This document shows positions 13,059-28,000 of a DNA stretch of 64,000 nt, in pieces. The position numbers were made by a program, and so were the translations under genes. The DNA is from Membranipora membranacea (lineage: Eukaryota; Bryozoa; Gymnolaemata; Cheilostomatida; Membraniporidae). The DNA is taken from contig OU612075.1 in assembly GCA_914767715.1 (NCBI GenBank), positions 19,282,001 through 19,346,000 of the forward strand. The letters run 5' to 3'. The notes beneath the pieces are model-generated. The model was not told the origin of the DNA. It saw nothing but the letters and a program-made list of their open reading frames with translations, and ran no database searches. Numbering within the stretch: position 1 is the first letter of the stretch; each line of letters opens with the position of its first letter.

Positions 13059-16000
13059 CTGTAAAAATATAAGATAGAAAAGAAGTGAATTTGCCATTCT
13101 ATAACTCTTGGTAATTGCAGCGAAGAACATTTTGCAAAAGAAAAATTATAAATACTGCTAATAGTGTACCAATCCAACCTCATCAACCCATTTTTACATT
13201 ATTATTAGCATACATGCATTTGTATACTGCAGCTGTCATTGCCTTTTCGTAACCTGATATAGGTGCCTACCTATATAATCGCAGACATTATGTTTGTGAA
13301 TCGAATTAGAAAATGTTAACTGATTAAAAACATTGATCTTATCACCGAGTAGGATATCATACGCTATCAATATTACTACGTCAAGCGTTCATTGGAGAGG
13401 AAAAACAGATTCAAATTCAATTTCATGACCCTCATGAACCACTATATCAATACTTGGATGCTTTTGGAACAATTCTGTTTTTTGGTGAAAATTTTGCACT
13501 GTAAAAAAACTGAATAAACATCTAATTGATGATATAGCTTGGTGAGTGAACCTGCCTGTCAATAGACGTCTGTTGTCAAGGCGACCACATTATTTGCTAG
13601 GCGTGCATTCATGCGAATGAAATGGCACAAACAATTATTTTTAGCCAATAATAGAAGCTTAGGGGTCCAAGATTAGCTCAAGCAGGTTTTGTCCTTCAAT
13701 AAATGCCTATAAATCATTTATTGATTTATTATCTTGGACGTGTATCAACCAGCGAATAAGCTTATTATGATTGTGAAGTGAATTATAATTTTTTACTGAT
13801 TAAAATCTATGCATTGATCATATCAGGGAGGGTGATCTATCACCTTGCAGGATATTATACTCTTTGACCTCATGTATTGTGAAATACAAAAGAATGAGCT
13901 TGAGCTGTGTTGTATAATATGATTCATGTTAACTCAATTTCTCTTATTTACCAATCCAGGAAGAGTTTTAGAGTTTGATTGACAGAATGGGGGGACAGAG
14001 TTGGAGATGATTGTCAGATTTATGATGGGTTTCGAATGAATAAATGAATCAATAAAAGAATTGTGCGTTATTTTTTCTCATTCTTAAATGATAACAGCAA
14101 CTAAATGATACAGTGAAAATGAAATCAAGGTCCCCATCATTGAAAACCATGGTCTAGATAATTTCAGCTCAAGGTTATCCTTTTTATTATCAATTTTTCA
14201 TTGCGCTGCCATGCCGCTGACGTCACGTCATTCTGCCTATGTCACGGTATGACAATGTTACAGTGGATAACATACTTATCATCACCTTGGATGCAAACTC
14301 AATCACGCTAAGTAAAAATGTTTGTCTTTAATCATTGTTCGCTGCCGAGGTTTCGTCACTGGAGTCATCATCATCACTATTCATATATATATAGATGGCT
14401 TGGTGGCCAATCACAGTTCTTTAGGAAGGCAAAACATGGTCAGCTTCTCTGGTATTCTGGCAGATTTTCTAATTCTTAATGCATATAGCAAATGTTTACT
14501 TAACGCTGCCAATATTACTACGTCAGGCGTTCATTGGAGAGGAAAAATGGATGCCAAATTTAAGTTTATGACCCTCATGAAGCACTATGTCAATACTTGG
14601 ATTCTTTTTTTGGTGGAAATTTGCACTGTTAAAAAACTGGTCAACCATTGGATTTATGATATAGCTAGGTGGGTGAACTTGCCATCTTGAATATTATCAG
14701 ACATTCTGTTTGTGAGGTGATTTAGAAAATTTGAACTGATTGAAATCTGATCACAGGGCTGTATTGTGTAATGAGAGTCTGGTAATGAGAACTAGACTGG
14801 TATTCTAATTCTTAAAAATATGGTAACAGTGTTCCAATCCCATCTTATGACCTTTGTTTCGACGTTGAGGAATTCACTGGGAATGATTCCTTAGACCCAC
14901 AGTAGGCATTTGATTACATTCCAATGCCCACATTTAGTGACATAAAATAAATTCCTGGCAGACTGGATATTTGTACTCCTGGACCACTTTAACTGAAACG
15001 AAAATAAACTAAACGATACATCATATTATTCGATATTACTGCCTATGACCAATTATGGTGTAGGCCTACTGTTGAAGCTTTCAAATAAAAATCAATTGTG
15101 ATGTTAGAATCAACATTTTTTGACGCCTGCACTAACCTTCATGTAAAAATAATTTTTTTATATTACTGCCTATGACTGATCATGGTGTAAAGAATTGTCA
15201 GCATTCACATTTAGCTCAATTATGATGTTATAGTCAGCCCTCTTGGATGCCTGTACTACCCTTAGTATACAAACAATAATACAATATAATAATTTTTTAT
15301 AACTGTCTACGAAATCATCATGGTGTAAAGTTGCCAGCATTCAAATAAAGCGCAATGAGGATGCCATCCATGTAGGATGTGTCACGTTGTATTCAGCATT
15401 TCATGTCTTAACCCACTTTGTTTACAAAAAGTAAATGGGTTGTGAATTATTAATGACCAATGACTCTCATCAATATCACACAATATCTTTGATTTTGATG
15501 CTCACTCTATCCATTTTGGCAACGATTGTGACTAACTTGAGCATGAGCATGACAATTTCACTTGACGCAGCTAATGGATTGGAATGGATGTTTTTCTGAC
15601 AAAAGGTTCCTTGATTTGTTGCGACAATGTTGATAGTTTTGTTTGCCAAAAAATCGAGTCAGACCCATAAAATACACTTAAAAATCTGTATTTTTGTCTC
15701 ACATGACATACTCTAATAAACTTACATCCATCTATAGGCTCGAAACCCTGTGATACCGTGTGAGAAACCTTGATGTTTCTTGGTTTTTTGTTTCCGGTAT
15801 CAGTACGGGTCTACGGACTTGACATGATACTCAAAAATCCACCGATAATTGCTGCCTTGTGCCCTTAGACTAACCTGTACTCAGCGAGGAACTTCTGATA
15901 GTCGAGTGAGTCGAGTAGTTTAGCCTTACGAGTGTTAGCCTTGTCCGTGACCCCGGTCCAGTTCTCGGTGATATCGGCGAGCTTAGCTTTGATCGCCTCC

Positions 16001-19000
16001 TCCTGATCGGGGTGTTTAGCTATCAGCTCCTGGGCTGTGGCGTCCAGCTGCTGGACCTAAATTACCAGAAAAATAAACAAAGTCTTATTTCAAAAGAAAT
16101 GAAATTTTCTTGACATCTACATAAGGAGTAAAAATTTATTTTAAGAAAATCTAACTATTAGTTGCACTCTTAATATAGGGTTTTATTATCTGGGCTATCT
16201 AAAAACAATGCGCTTTGTGAAAAACAAAGATTTACGAGAAATAAATTTGGATAAGTTTGATTTTTTTTACCACTGTCTTCCTTTGTTTATCTTATCACCA
16301 AAGCAATCCATTCAGTCAGATTAATCCATTTGAAAATTTTTTCCATTTAACGAAGATAAAGACAAGTTAGATAATGGATTTTGTTGATTACATTTTTTCA
16401 ATAGGAACGAAGAGAGGATCACTAATTCACAAATTTATTTGTAGAGCTTGTTTAGAACGTTTGCTTGTATAAACAATAACTTGTCAAGAAGTGTAAAGCG
16501 TGGGTAGATAAACGAATGGGCATACCAGATCGGGTGTAACCGGTGGAAGGGAGCAACTGGAATGCAGGCGATTAGATTAAACTTGATTTAGATCAGAGTT
16601 CACAAATTGCTCGATTTGTAACGCTTGATTAGACAGTTTGCGGTAGATCAAAGGAGCAACTCCGGTATATCAAAGGAGCAACTCCGTAGAATACCATTAT
16701 TTATGTCAAAAAAGTATATAGCATGAGCTTCTTATCACATTGGGATGTCAGAGCGATTTTCACAGATTGCCTCATTTGCAAGCTTGCTCTAGCAATTTAA
16801 AAAGAGAGGGATGATTTAGTGCCATTATTATCATTATGTATCATATTTCTGACTGTATACCTTGTCCTCGATAGCGTGTAGATCCCTCTCCAGTCCGTCA
16901 TGTTTACGCTGTAATCTGGTAACACTTGGTAGATCATTACCTACGATCTCCGTAGCTAAAGCTCCGTCCTTCTCATAAATCCAGTCCACGGTCTCATCAG
17001 CATCTCTGAAGAATCTCTGCACTTCGTGTGAGGTGGCTAGGGCGTCAGCTCGGTCCTCGTTTTGCCTGAATAAATGGGAACATTAAAATAGAGGATAATG
17101 CGCTCATAATTTTCAACAGTTTAGCTAGCTAAATAAGAATAAACTAAAGAGGAAAAGATATATTTGAATGCCTGTCCATCCAGCTGTAAGGTCTATTGAA
17201 TAATTAGATGCAAGCACTTTTTCAACCACTGATAATATCTGCACCTGATGATACTAGCTATATTTTCACTAAAAGCTAATACTGGTTAAAAATATTACAT
17301 ATATTACTTTTGTAACAAGATTTATTTTTGATTGATCTATAAATTCCCATGGGCGACTCTTGCAAAATCCATTGAAACCTACTAATCATATTTTGGCATG
17401 ACCTTCATTAGTTGCCAAATATTAAATAGAGATTTCCTGTTTTCAGTATTCTTCAATAATTTAGCTGGTGGTATTTAGTGGTCACTATTACACATGACAA
17501 GGTGGTAATCCATATAAGGAAAGTAATAAGGCAAGTGTTGTTAAAATGAAAATGTTCAACATTTTCTTGGGTTGCATCATCAGACAATAAATTCTGTTTT
17601 TATGACTCCCACCAAAGCATGGCAATGTGATCAGGAGTCAGTGGCTAACGAGATCTAAGAGAGTAAACACAATCTCATTTGTCATCACGTTATTCAGAAA
17701 AAATTGACTGTAGCACCTTTTCAGCCATCGATGTGTTTTTCGGGTGACATTCGCACAAATCATCAACATATCAGACTTGTGTTGTTGATCTCTAGTCTCT
17801 ATCATGACTGCATATGCTCTGTGGCCAGCTGGGCTATGCTCACTATCAGCTAATTTGGTGAGTTAATTGCAGCCTCTCACAGTTATCACTATACAATTCT
17901 GGCATGATAATGTTGTTGTCTCAAAGAGATAACCGACCATTACAAAAATACTAACTTTTTAAGCTGGGACCATTTCCCGTTCATCTCATCGATCTGAAGC
18001 TGAATCTTAGCCGCTGCCTCTGGTTGTCCGGCGGCTGTTAGTCTGGCAGCATAGTCGTTCAAATCCTGATAAAAATAAAACGCAAATATGTTGATGATGA
18101 ACCGCCCACCAAAAACAAAAAACATAAATCAGTCAGGTGGATATTTAATTTATTATTTATTTGCCTCATTAATCACATTAGTCAGGTATCAGTCGCACCT
18201 ATCTGAAAACAACTATCAGAGGTAGATTAGATTCTTCAAGTTTCTTGAGGACTGGTGACAAATTGTGTGACCATGTGATGTGTGGAATAAAAAACAGACT
18301 CTAGAAAACACCATAAGATAATAATAACTTTCAGTGACATTGATAGCTAGTGGCTCGGCTTAAACTTGATTCTAAACTGGTGAGATCTTACTATTTTTAA
18401 TTAATTAACCATCTAAAAGGAGTCAATATGGCACCCTAGTCAAGGATACTAAATTCCCTAGTGGAGTAAACAAGGCAAAGATTATCGAGACAAAAGCAGA
18501 ATTAAACTAGAAACGGTAAACATATTTGCAAGCAAATATAAAGGAATACAACCAATATATTTGAATATCGAGGTCATGTGACATCATGATTGATGATGTC
18601 ATAAGACTCGGTATATGCCGAAACCCCCTTATCTTAAGTCTCAACTCAATCGCATGATGAGAACTGCTAATCGGCAGCAATTAACTCTCTATGGCGGCCA
18701 TATTGGATTTCGGGTCATGTGACATCAAAATCGATGATGTCATAAGATTCGGTATATGTCATAACCCCCTAATCCCAAGTTTTAACTCAATCGCATGTTA
18801 AGAACTGTTAATCGCCAGCCACTTCCTGTTTATGGCGGCCATTTTGGATATCGGGCCATGTGAAATTGAAATTGATGATGTGATAAGATTCGGTATAGGT
18901 CAAAACCCCCAAATCCCAAGTTTTAACTCAATCGCATGATAAGAACTGTTAATTGGCAGCAGTTTACTGTTAATGGCGGCCATTTTGTATATCGGGTCAT

Positions 19001-22000
19001 GTGACATAAAAATTGATGATGTCATAAGATTCGGTATGTGTCATAACCCCCATACCCCAAGTTTTAACTCAATCGCATGATTCGTTCTCAAGATATGATC
19101 AATATAAACGTCAAAACCTCCTTCACTAATTAGTCTAATTAGCGAGTGTTACATAACAATTCAAAAACTCGTTTAGTAATTTCTCATCTAGACATATGGA
19201 ACTATGTTGTGACGAAGTTGCATCGAATTCTGCCTGGTGGTTCTTGACTTATAGAAGGCTAAAAAGTGTTGCAATAATAATAAAAATAATAATAAACCCT
19301 ACTAAAACAAGAGGAATACAACTTTGTTGTATTCCTAATTATTCTCTCCCACCTTGATTCTGTTTTCCTGAACGGAGAGTTCCTTGTTGAAGTCATCAAA
19401 CTTCTTCTGCTGTGCCTCGACTTGTTCCAGATTCTCAGGGACAACCATCTCCTCCTGAATGGCTGCTTGTTCCTAAAAAAATACAAAAAAAATTATTTAA
19501 GGATGAGAAAAGGAGGCAATATTGTTGTACTGTGCAGCAAAAAATTAAAACTGAGTTTGCCAGAATAATCTGATTGATACATTGCTGCAGCGAAAAGACA
19601 AAAAAATGGAACAATGAGTGACAATATTGTCCTCTGCAGCATAAAATTAATACTCCGAATTAATACATTGCTGCAAAGACATCATGTTTGGGCGCGCCAG
19701 CAATTTACCAAGTTTAGTAGAATTGTCTGTAATAAAAATATTGCTCAAGAGGTGAAAAAGCCATAATCGATTGCTCAATTTAGGTGGTGACACTTATATT
19801 TCTAATTAAAATCTATATCTATAATCATCAATTAATTGTTGATTTTGATGAAATCTTCTTGGTGGCTCACTACCTGATTTGAGGAGTGCCCAGGCTGTTT
19901 GAAATGGCGGGTACCACTACCGCCCCCGTCAAAACAGTCTGGACACACCAGCTAGAAGGGTTCTAATAATCATGGTCATGAGACAACTACGAAGCTGCGC
20001 CTTGCGACACTGTGTGGAATAAGAAAATCGAGGGTTCAAAAGCAAAGCTAAAAGGCTCAACACGATTACACAATTAAACCATATCGAATCATTTATTGCC
20101 AAAAGTTTTATGCAATAACTGCACAGACATCAGATGTGAAGTGATTCTTATCATTGCAGCAGAGAAGTTGCAAAAGCAGATTAGCTGGACGTGAGTGATT
20201 CACGCTTCAAAGGTATCAGGTACTTTATTTATACAGCTAATGTGACTAATTTGGTGCTAAGAATATAACAAACTTATATAGGGGGCGCTGTAGAAAAACT
20301 CCACCATCCAAGGATAGAGATGGCCGTAATAAACTGCAACTCATCAACAGGAATTTTTTTCTTCTGATATTTAGAGCAGAGCTATAATGGGACAACATAA
20401 CGAAGAATCAAACCACGAAATTTCCACACATCTTTAGTTGTGATCAATAGATGATATATTATTTGATTTTACTATTTAGTCTACGGGGGGGGGGGGGGGG
20501 GGTGTGATCCGTAACTAAATGGGTCCAGTAGAATCAAAGATGCTATCACAGAGACAAGCCTCAGTATCATTAAAACTTACCGTTTCCTTATTGAACTATG
20601 GACACACAGTTATAAAGTGAATAATAAGGATAATTACTCATCTGATTTTGCCTAAATCAACTTGCTTTATTTTATTGTGTAATTTGATGCTGAAACTGGT
20701 TTGTTTCAAATATTTTTGATGTGATTCTTTGCAAACAATGAAACAGCCAAGAAGAGTCCTTGTAGGGGCCCAAACTCATATTCTGTGCGAGTTGCAACAA
20801 ATTCTTGTAGTATCTTATCTTCTTATCAGTAATACCATTAATTTCTTGGATTGATCTATTCCCAAACCATAACCTACCATATTGCCAAACTCAAGATTGT
20901 AAACATTGCGAAACTTTCAACACCGCAGTGTTATAAATAATTTCTTCCTCCCAATTGCTAATTTTTTGGGCATACCTAACATGACTTCCTTATCTCTATT
21001 TCACAAGATAAAGTCTGTTTTATCAGTTTCGATTATGTAATATGACGATACATCATTTGGCAATAGCAAGAAGCGCAAATTCACCCATTATATTTCATGG
21101 AATCCTCCCCATTTACGCATTATGACTAGGGGTGAAATATGAGAGAAAAGTGAGAGGATCTCAAATAACAATGCTAACACAACCAGCCATAAAAGTGACA
21201 TCTTCGGTTGCGGACACTCTGGCTTTCCAGTGTCAAATTGCTATGAAACGATACCATCTGACCTATGCCTATGAGTGATAAGCTTGTAAAAATCAGAGAA
21301 AGCCTGTTATATGTAAATCTTCAATCACACTCATATAGCTTATGAACAAGCAGACAAGTTCGTCGTCGGCAGTGAGAATGCCACCCTGTAGGACTGAGAA
21401 GTTTAAGAGAAGTTTCTTTTCCGATATGCTAATTGCCAGTAAAACTTCTGTCTTAGCTTGTGAGATAATTTTTTGTTGCCTCATTTTCATGTAGAGCTCC
21501 AGTCCAATTTTTCATTTCAATTTATATCTATATTGTAACACATTTTTTTGCAATTATTTTCACTCCAGGGCATCAAACTTTCTGATATATGGAGGAAAAA
21601 ATGAAGTCCTATCCTAAGAAGGTTGTTAGTGTAAACACAACACAGATGGTTGAAGAAAAAAGGTGGATGTTTGTGTACCTTTTCTACGATCCAGTTACCG
21701 AGCTCTCCCGCCTCTCTGACCAATGAGAAGGCTTTACATGACTCATCCAGCTTATCCTTCCTCTCATTACCGAGAGCTAACAGGTCCTTATACTGCTGCT
21801 CTACGCTACGCTGCTTCACCGAGACTGTGAACTCATCGGCAAGGTTAGCCTGGGAATCTGTCAGGCCTACTTCTACCTGGAGAAATTAAGGATAAAGCAA
21901 TATAATATATATATAATATCATAATATATATAATGACAATATATATAATATAAAATAATGTTTTCGGTATTTACTAAAGCTCTTGCTTGTAATGCAGGCT

Positions 22001-25000
22001 TGAAGTAGCAAGATCATCCTTAACTAAAGGCTCCATCGCTTGTTTATCATTGGCACAATGATTTATTTTTATTTTTATTGATTAAAAAAAGCCAAAAACT
22101 TTTCTGAATCAATACAAATAAATCACTGTGACAATGAGAAGGAACTAATGAGCAAGTGCTACAGTAAATACCAGGAAATACTAATAATTACCAGTGGCAG
22201 AGCTTCCTTTAGCTGCTAGCATTTTAGAGGATCAAATAACACTTGAGGTTTTGATAGTGTTCAGGACTGCCAGATTTTAAGTTACAATTTTCATGCCAAA
22301 TATGGCTTCGTTCACATCATTGCCTGCCAATTTTCATCCCGTTGTATGGCTTTTTTCATGCAATCACCTGCCAATTTGTCGCTACGTAGACAGACTACCT
22401 ACCGATGCACAAATTAAAAAAAATTCACTGTACCTTTTTGACATAAGCGGCCGGTACGAATCCCTGCCTGTCGTTAAGCTCGACCTTCCACCAGTCCTTG
22501 TTAGCAGAGTTGAGTAGTGTGAGAACATCTCCCTTCTTCATACTCAGCTCTCTGGGAGATTTCTCTGTGTAGTCGTACAGAGCCTGTACACACTCCTTAC
22601 CTATATCATCTACCACTGGGGCCTCTTGTTGCTATAAAATACAATAAGATAATAATGATAACATGTAAAATACAATCCAGTAATATCAATAATAAAATGG
22701 TTATACTTTATAATGATAATATGGGAACTATAAAAATACAATATGATCAATTTATGATCTTTGATATGATAATACTTTATAACAATAGCATGGGAACTAT
22801 AAATATACCTTCTTTTTTTTTTATAACAAGGGTTAAAATAAGGTTGAATAATTTAAAAAAAGAAAATTTATAGCAAAAAGAGGTATAATATCATAATTTT
22901 ATATTCAGCAAAGATTAGAATATTATATGAGAGACATTGCAACAAAGAGGGCAATACATTTGGCTGAACACTGTAAACGAGAGGTGAGGTGTTGATCTCA
23001 TGACTTAAATTTTTCCTGTTAGAAATATGGCCAGGTCAGCTAAATATACGGTGATTTATGGATTCACCAGTATGATAATCATGTATGAGGAAGTTAGCTA
23101 ACGTACAAAATGAGCAGGGGTTTCCCCAACATAATAATTGAAATGGTGCCAAGAGATCCACCCCCGCAAAATCATTATCAAGATCCAAGGAAGCGCCTGT
23201 GACATCTTAACGCCCACACAATTTTGATAAGGCTTGCATTCTCCAAAATGTCAAACAATAGTCTGCAGCATTGAAAGTTTCTCCTGAAATGATAAATGTT
23301 ACATCATAATACCTTCCATTATCCACTTATATAACTTTTAAAAACAGATACATGCTAAATGCAATTTCAACTCCCACTTAATTTCTATGAGGTATTAATT
23401 CTTTCCAGAACGCCGAAAAAAGGGATCGGTTCCACATCAACTTCTTAAAAAAGACAAAATTCTGAATCACGGATTCACCACCATAGTGATATTCACGTCA
23501 TATATACTTTTTTAGACAGAGATTTGATTTTTTATTCCAAGTGTCTTCGCTTTTTCTTGCTGATTCAAAGTGCCAGCAATTATACTGTATTTCGCGACTC
23601 AGTTTTCCTTTTAATAATGCTGTCAGTGATAGTAATAAAATCCTTCCTTCCTTCCATGAATACGTTAAAACATTAATTCTACCATTTTCTAATCAAAGAT
23701 ATAATGCTGAAAATAAATATTCAATACTAAAATTTCTTCTATTATCATTATTTATTGGCTTCTATATCACATGTTATGACATTTATGAAAAGGGCTTTTC
23801 CTAAAATCTACCACCCACATCACATACCAATAGGTTATAAAAATGAGGCAGTCTAACTTTTGAGCTGTATACAAGAACATAAATTGACACCCACCCACAT
23901 ATTCGAGAAGGAGAAGGCATCTCATGTTCAAATTATCTAAGATACCTGATGTTATGATTTGTAAGGATATTCCCGGTTAAAAATCAAAGTACGATTTTCC
24001 ACTCCATTACTTTAAAGGCTGACTTTCAAAATACGAGTAGTTACTCAGGAAGTTACTCAGGAAGCTAATTGCTTTTTGTGATATCTGAAAATGCCAACTA
24101 ATGATCTATGAGATAGAAGGTGAACTCAAGGCTGTCTCAGCAATGGGGAACAGAAATTTTAAGAGGGAAAAACAGGAGGCATAGTATTTATTGTCAGGCT
24201 TATTTGTAAGCCTCAAAGTAAATAGGAGGAGGATGACCAACAGGCATTTCCATAGTTTTTGATTGCCGATCACAATAAGGCAGTAATATTGTTTGACAAA
24301 CAACCCTATAACCTTCAGTTCTTAATTATGAAACTCTCACATTTTTTGTTCTTGTCTGATGAGCGTAAAACTTTCAATGCATTATGGGACAAACTTGGGC
24401 TCATGCTTATCACAGTATAGATACCAACCTTGCATGCCTGAGCTTGTTCGTGTAGAGCGTCAATAGTGTTACCGTAAGCGTCCAGATCAGCCATCAGACC
24501 CTCATGTCTCTTCAGTAAGGCTTCAGCACTATCCTCATCCTTACCATAATCCTGTGAGCTCACAACTGGCACCTAAAAGCAAACATTATATAAATATATA
24601 TACCTTACAGCATATGTACTTATTCTTGTTTTTGCGTTTGAAGGGGGGGGAAGGGGCGATAGGGGGGAGTATGGTACTTAGGCGTAGCCTTGTCACGTGG
24701 CTACTTTTTTGTTTTATTTGTTACTAACCACCAAAACAAAAAAGTAGCCAAGTGACAAGGCTAACTTGGTCTGTCCAGATCTAGAATTGATCAATAATGT
24801 ACATCTATTTCTGTTTGGCCTAGCCACGACATGAGGGAGAAGTGTTGCCAAGCCGCATAACGTAAGACTGCATTTAGTCTCCAATACAGATTCGTAGCAA
24901 ATAAAGAGTTTTGAATGGTTATTACCCATCCTGCCGCTGTTGGGGTATACGAAGTAATAACAAAATAGGATGATTTGCCCGACAAATTATTGCCAATAAC

Positions 25001-28000
25001 ATTTCTTTCCCACCACAACTTAGATGTTTGTTTATTTGACATTCAAATACGTAACACTAATATGCTGCTCAGAAAATAAGGTTACTTAGTCCCCAACATC
25101 CTTGTATTTCCTAGGGAACACAACACACTACAATCAAAGTCCTAGATATCGACATGAAGGACTTTCCCTTCCCATTCTGTAACTAATGAAAACGATGTCG
25201 GTTACAAGGGAGAAAAACACGGTAAGAATTACATCATCAAAAAAAGTCAGCGGATTTACCTTTTCAGTCATCCAGCTCTCTGCCTCATTAGCGTCAGTGA
25301 AGTACTGATGGGCGTGTAGAGAGTCGTCGAGAAGCTCCGATCTAGTGGCGGCAGCGTCCTTCAGTGCTGCCCATCTCTCGGCTAACTCATCATTCTGTGT
25401 AAACAAACCGTTCACTTTTTATTTATTTATTTATTGAAGTTTCTAAAAGTTTATAATTAAAGTAAATTAAAATTAACTAGTTTCCACTATAGGTCTAATC
25501 AGTAATTTGTACGTCTTTAATGAATTTTCTGTCTTGTATTTCTTTTTAGTTTTGATATCAAGTAGACAATTTTGTTTGCTTTAGAGGCGGTGTGGCTTTT
25601 GCTTGAGGAGGTAAACCAATGAGCTCCCTCTTTGAAAGAGGGAGTTCATTGGCTAAACTAAGTTCTGAATCAAGAACAACTCCTAGAAGATTGAGCGATT
25701 AATAATAGTAGGGAGGAGTTTTTTCTCAATTTCGTAATTAGGCAGTCTAAAATAGCTCCAAATCTCAGTAGCAAAGGAAATCAAGGCAAGGTCTTTTTCC
25801 GGAAAATAATAAGGAAACTACTACAAATAAAAATGATAGATCCCTATGGCAATATATGTAGGGTGTTTCTTTTCTATTTTGTATTTTGAGAGAAATAATA
25901 TTTGATGGGAATATTGGTACAAATTCTCATGTGTGTACTGTATTGCGACGAATCCGGAATAGGAGGAAGTAAGTTAACCACAGAGATTTATCAGAGACTT
26001 TTGACCAATGATGGTTGGTTGAATGTGAACCAAATTTCATCCACTAGAAGAGGTTAGTATGGTACTGTTAAGAAAATTAAAATATCTTAATAACCAAGTC
26101 CACATTTCAAAATTGCAACTTTTGCCCGCAAAAATGAACTTTTAGAGGACACCGTTTCCCAATATCAAATAAATTAGGCAGCTATGAACTACCAGCAAGA
26201 ATATAAGGAATCAGCGTCATTACAATATTAGAATATTCATAAGGTGAAGATGATACAGCTAATTAAGCACAGCACCTTGGCAGACAACCTTTTCTAATGA
26301 TGTCACATTCAATGTTTAATTAGCGTGACACTAAAACGTCTCCAACTAACTATTAGAAAAATATTATTACTCATTATTATTACACATTAATCTAAATACA
26401 TAAAGCAGGTTATAATTACTGACAACAAACATACTACAAATATGAGTAATTACTCTCCCCGTACCTTTGCCTTGATGTCATCGCTGGCGAAGTGGTCTCC
26501 ATCGACCATATCCTCTCCGGCCTTAACGACATCATTAATACGATTCTGTTTGTTATCCAGCTCAGCTTCTAGGTTCTGGTGTTTCCTGGTAAAGTAATGA
26601 CATGGCAGACATGAATAAGTGGAAATGTGGTATCATGACAGCATTGGATAACTAGGACTATCTAGATCGATTGGACTAGATCGAATTAGAACTCATCAAG
26701 TCATCATTGAGAATTTATGCGAATCGAATCGTGAAATTGTTTTTGTATCTGGTCCTCATGTTTCCTCATATGCATATTTAGCACTGTTGTCACCAATGAG
26801 TGTATGCAACAAGACTTGATGCGTGTTTCGGACATGAGTAAACTTTCACCCTAAATAAACCAGTCGCAACGGGTGAGTTTTAATATGGGCAAGTGGGCCA
26901 CCTAAAGTTTGAGTACCCCTGATCTAGATAATGACTATACCATAGACCTAATAATAATTAAGTCTATGGACTAGACCAAACTCTTGAACTCATAAGTCAT
27001 CATTGAGAATTTATTCCAAATTCGATCATTCTAGAATCTAAATAATGACCAGATCGCCCTCTAGAACTCAAAACATCGTGAAGGTCATGATTACATAAGC
27101 GGAGTCGTTAGCATCTGTTGTTGTTTGACAATATTGAGTAAGCGTGACCCATCTGTGGGACTGTTATGGCTATGACGTGTTCTAGTGTATTACATACTTG
27201 GTGAGGTTTTGTACACCGATAAGGTCACGACCTCTATTAGTGCTGGAGGCCAGCGGCTCCTTGTCTCTGATCCAGTCCATCTCATCATCAACATCTCTGT
27301 GAACATGAAATAAAAAATATAATGTATACGTATACGTATGATATGAACTTTATTCTTGAAAACCGTTCGAAACATGCATTGAGAATTCAATACATATCAT
27401 GTAAGAATGTGCCAGACAACAGAAATTTTTTTAAAAATACCACCAGTTCTAAAATGAAGTCTTGATATGCATAATTTTATACAACACCATATTTATAAAA
27501 GATAGTGATTAGGTGCGACACTTAATCACCAGGACATCATGTGTTCTTCTAGAGTGTCTACCTCTAGCTGACTGTCTCTGAGGAACCATGTATGGTTCTA
27601 TACCTGAAGTATTGTTGTAGCTTGAGAGCATCGTTAAGTTTGTCTTCTCTAGCCTTCAGGGGCTCTTGCAGGGCCTCGTATCGCTCAGATACACTCTTTC
27701 TCTTATTATCTATAGGCTCAGCATTGAAGTGATCGTTGGCCACAAAGTCATCAGCCAACTGATTGATATTGTTCATACGATCCTGCAAAACAAAACATTG
27801 TAACTTTTTATTTATTTGATATTAGAAAATATATCAGAAGCCATTCAAGGTCTATGTGACTTTTTAAAAATTTAGAGATAAATAAATATGTAATTGTGAT
27901 CAGGTTATAAGATCTGTATTATATCGGTTCTGCTCACCGATATTGCAGTCTATGTTGACTGTTTGTTTATTAGGAAATGATCTGGCAATTCATATGAGTA

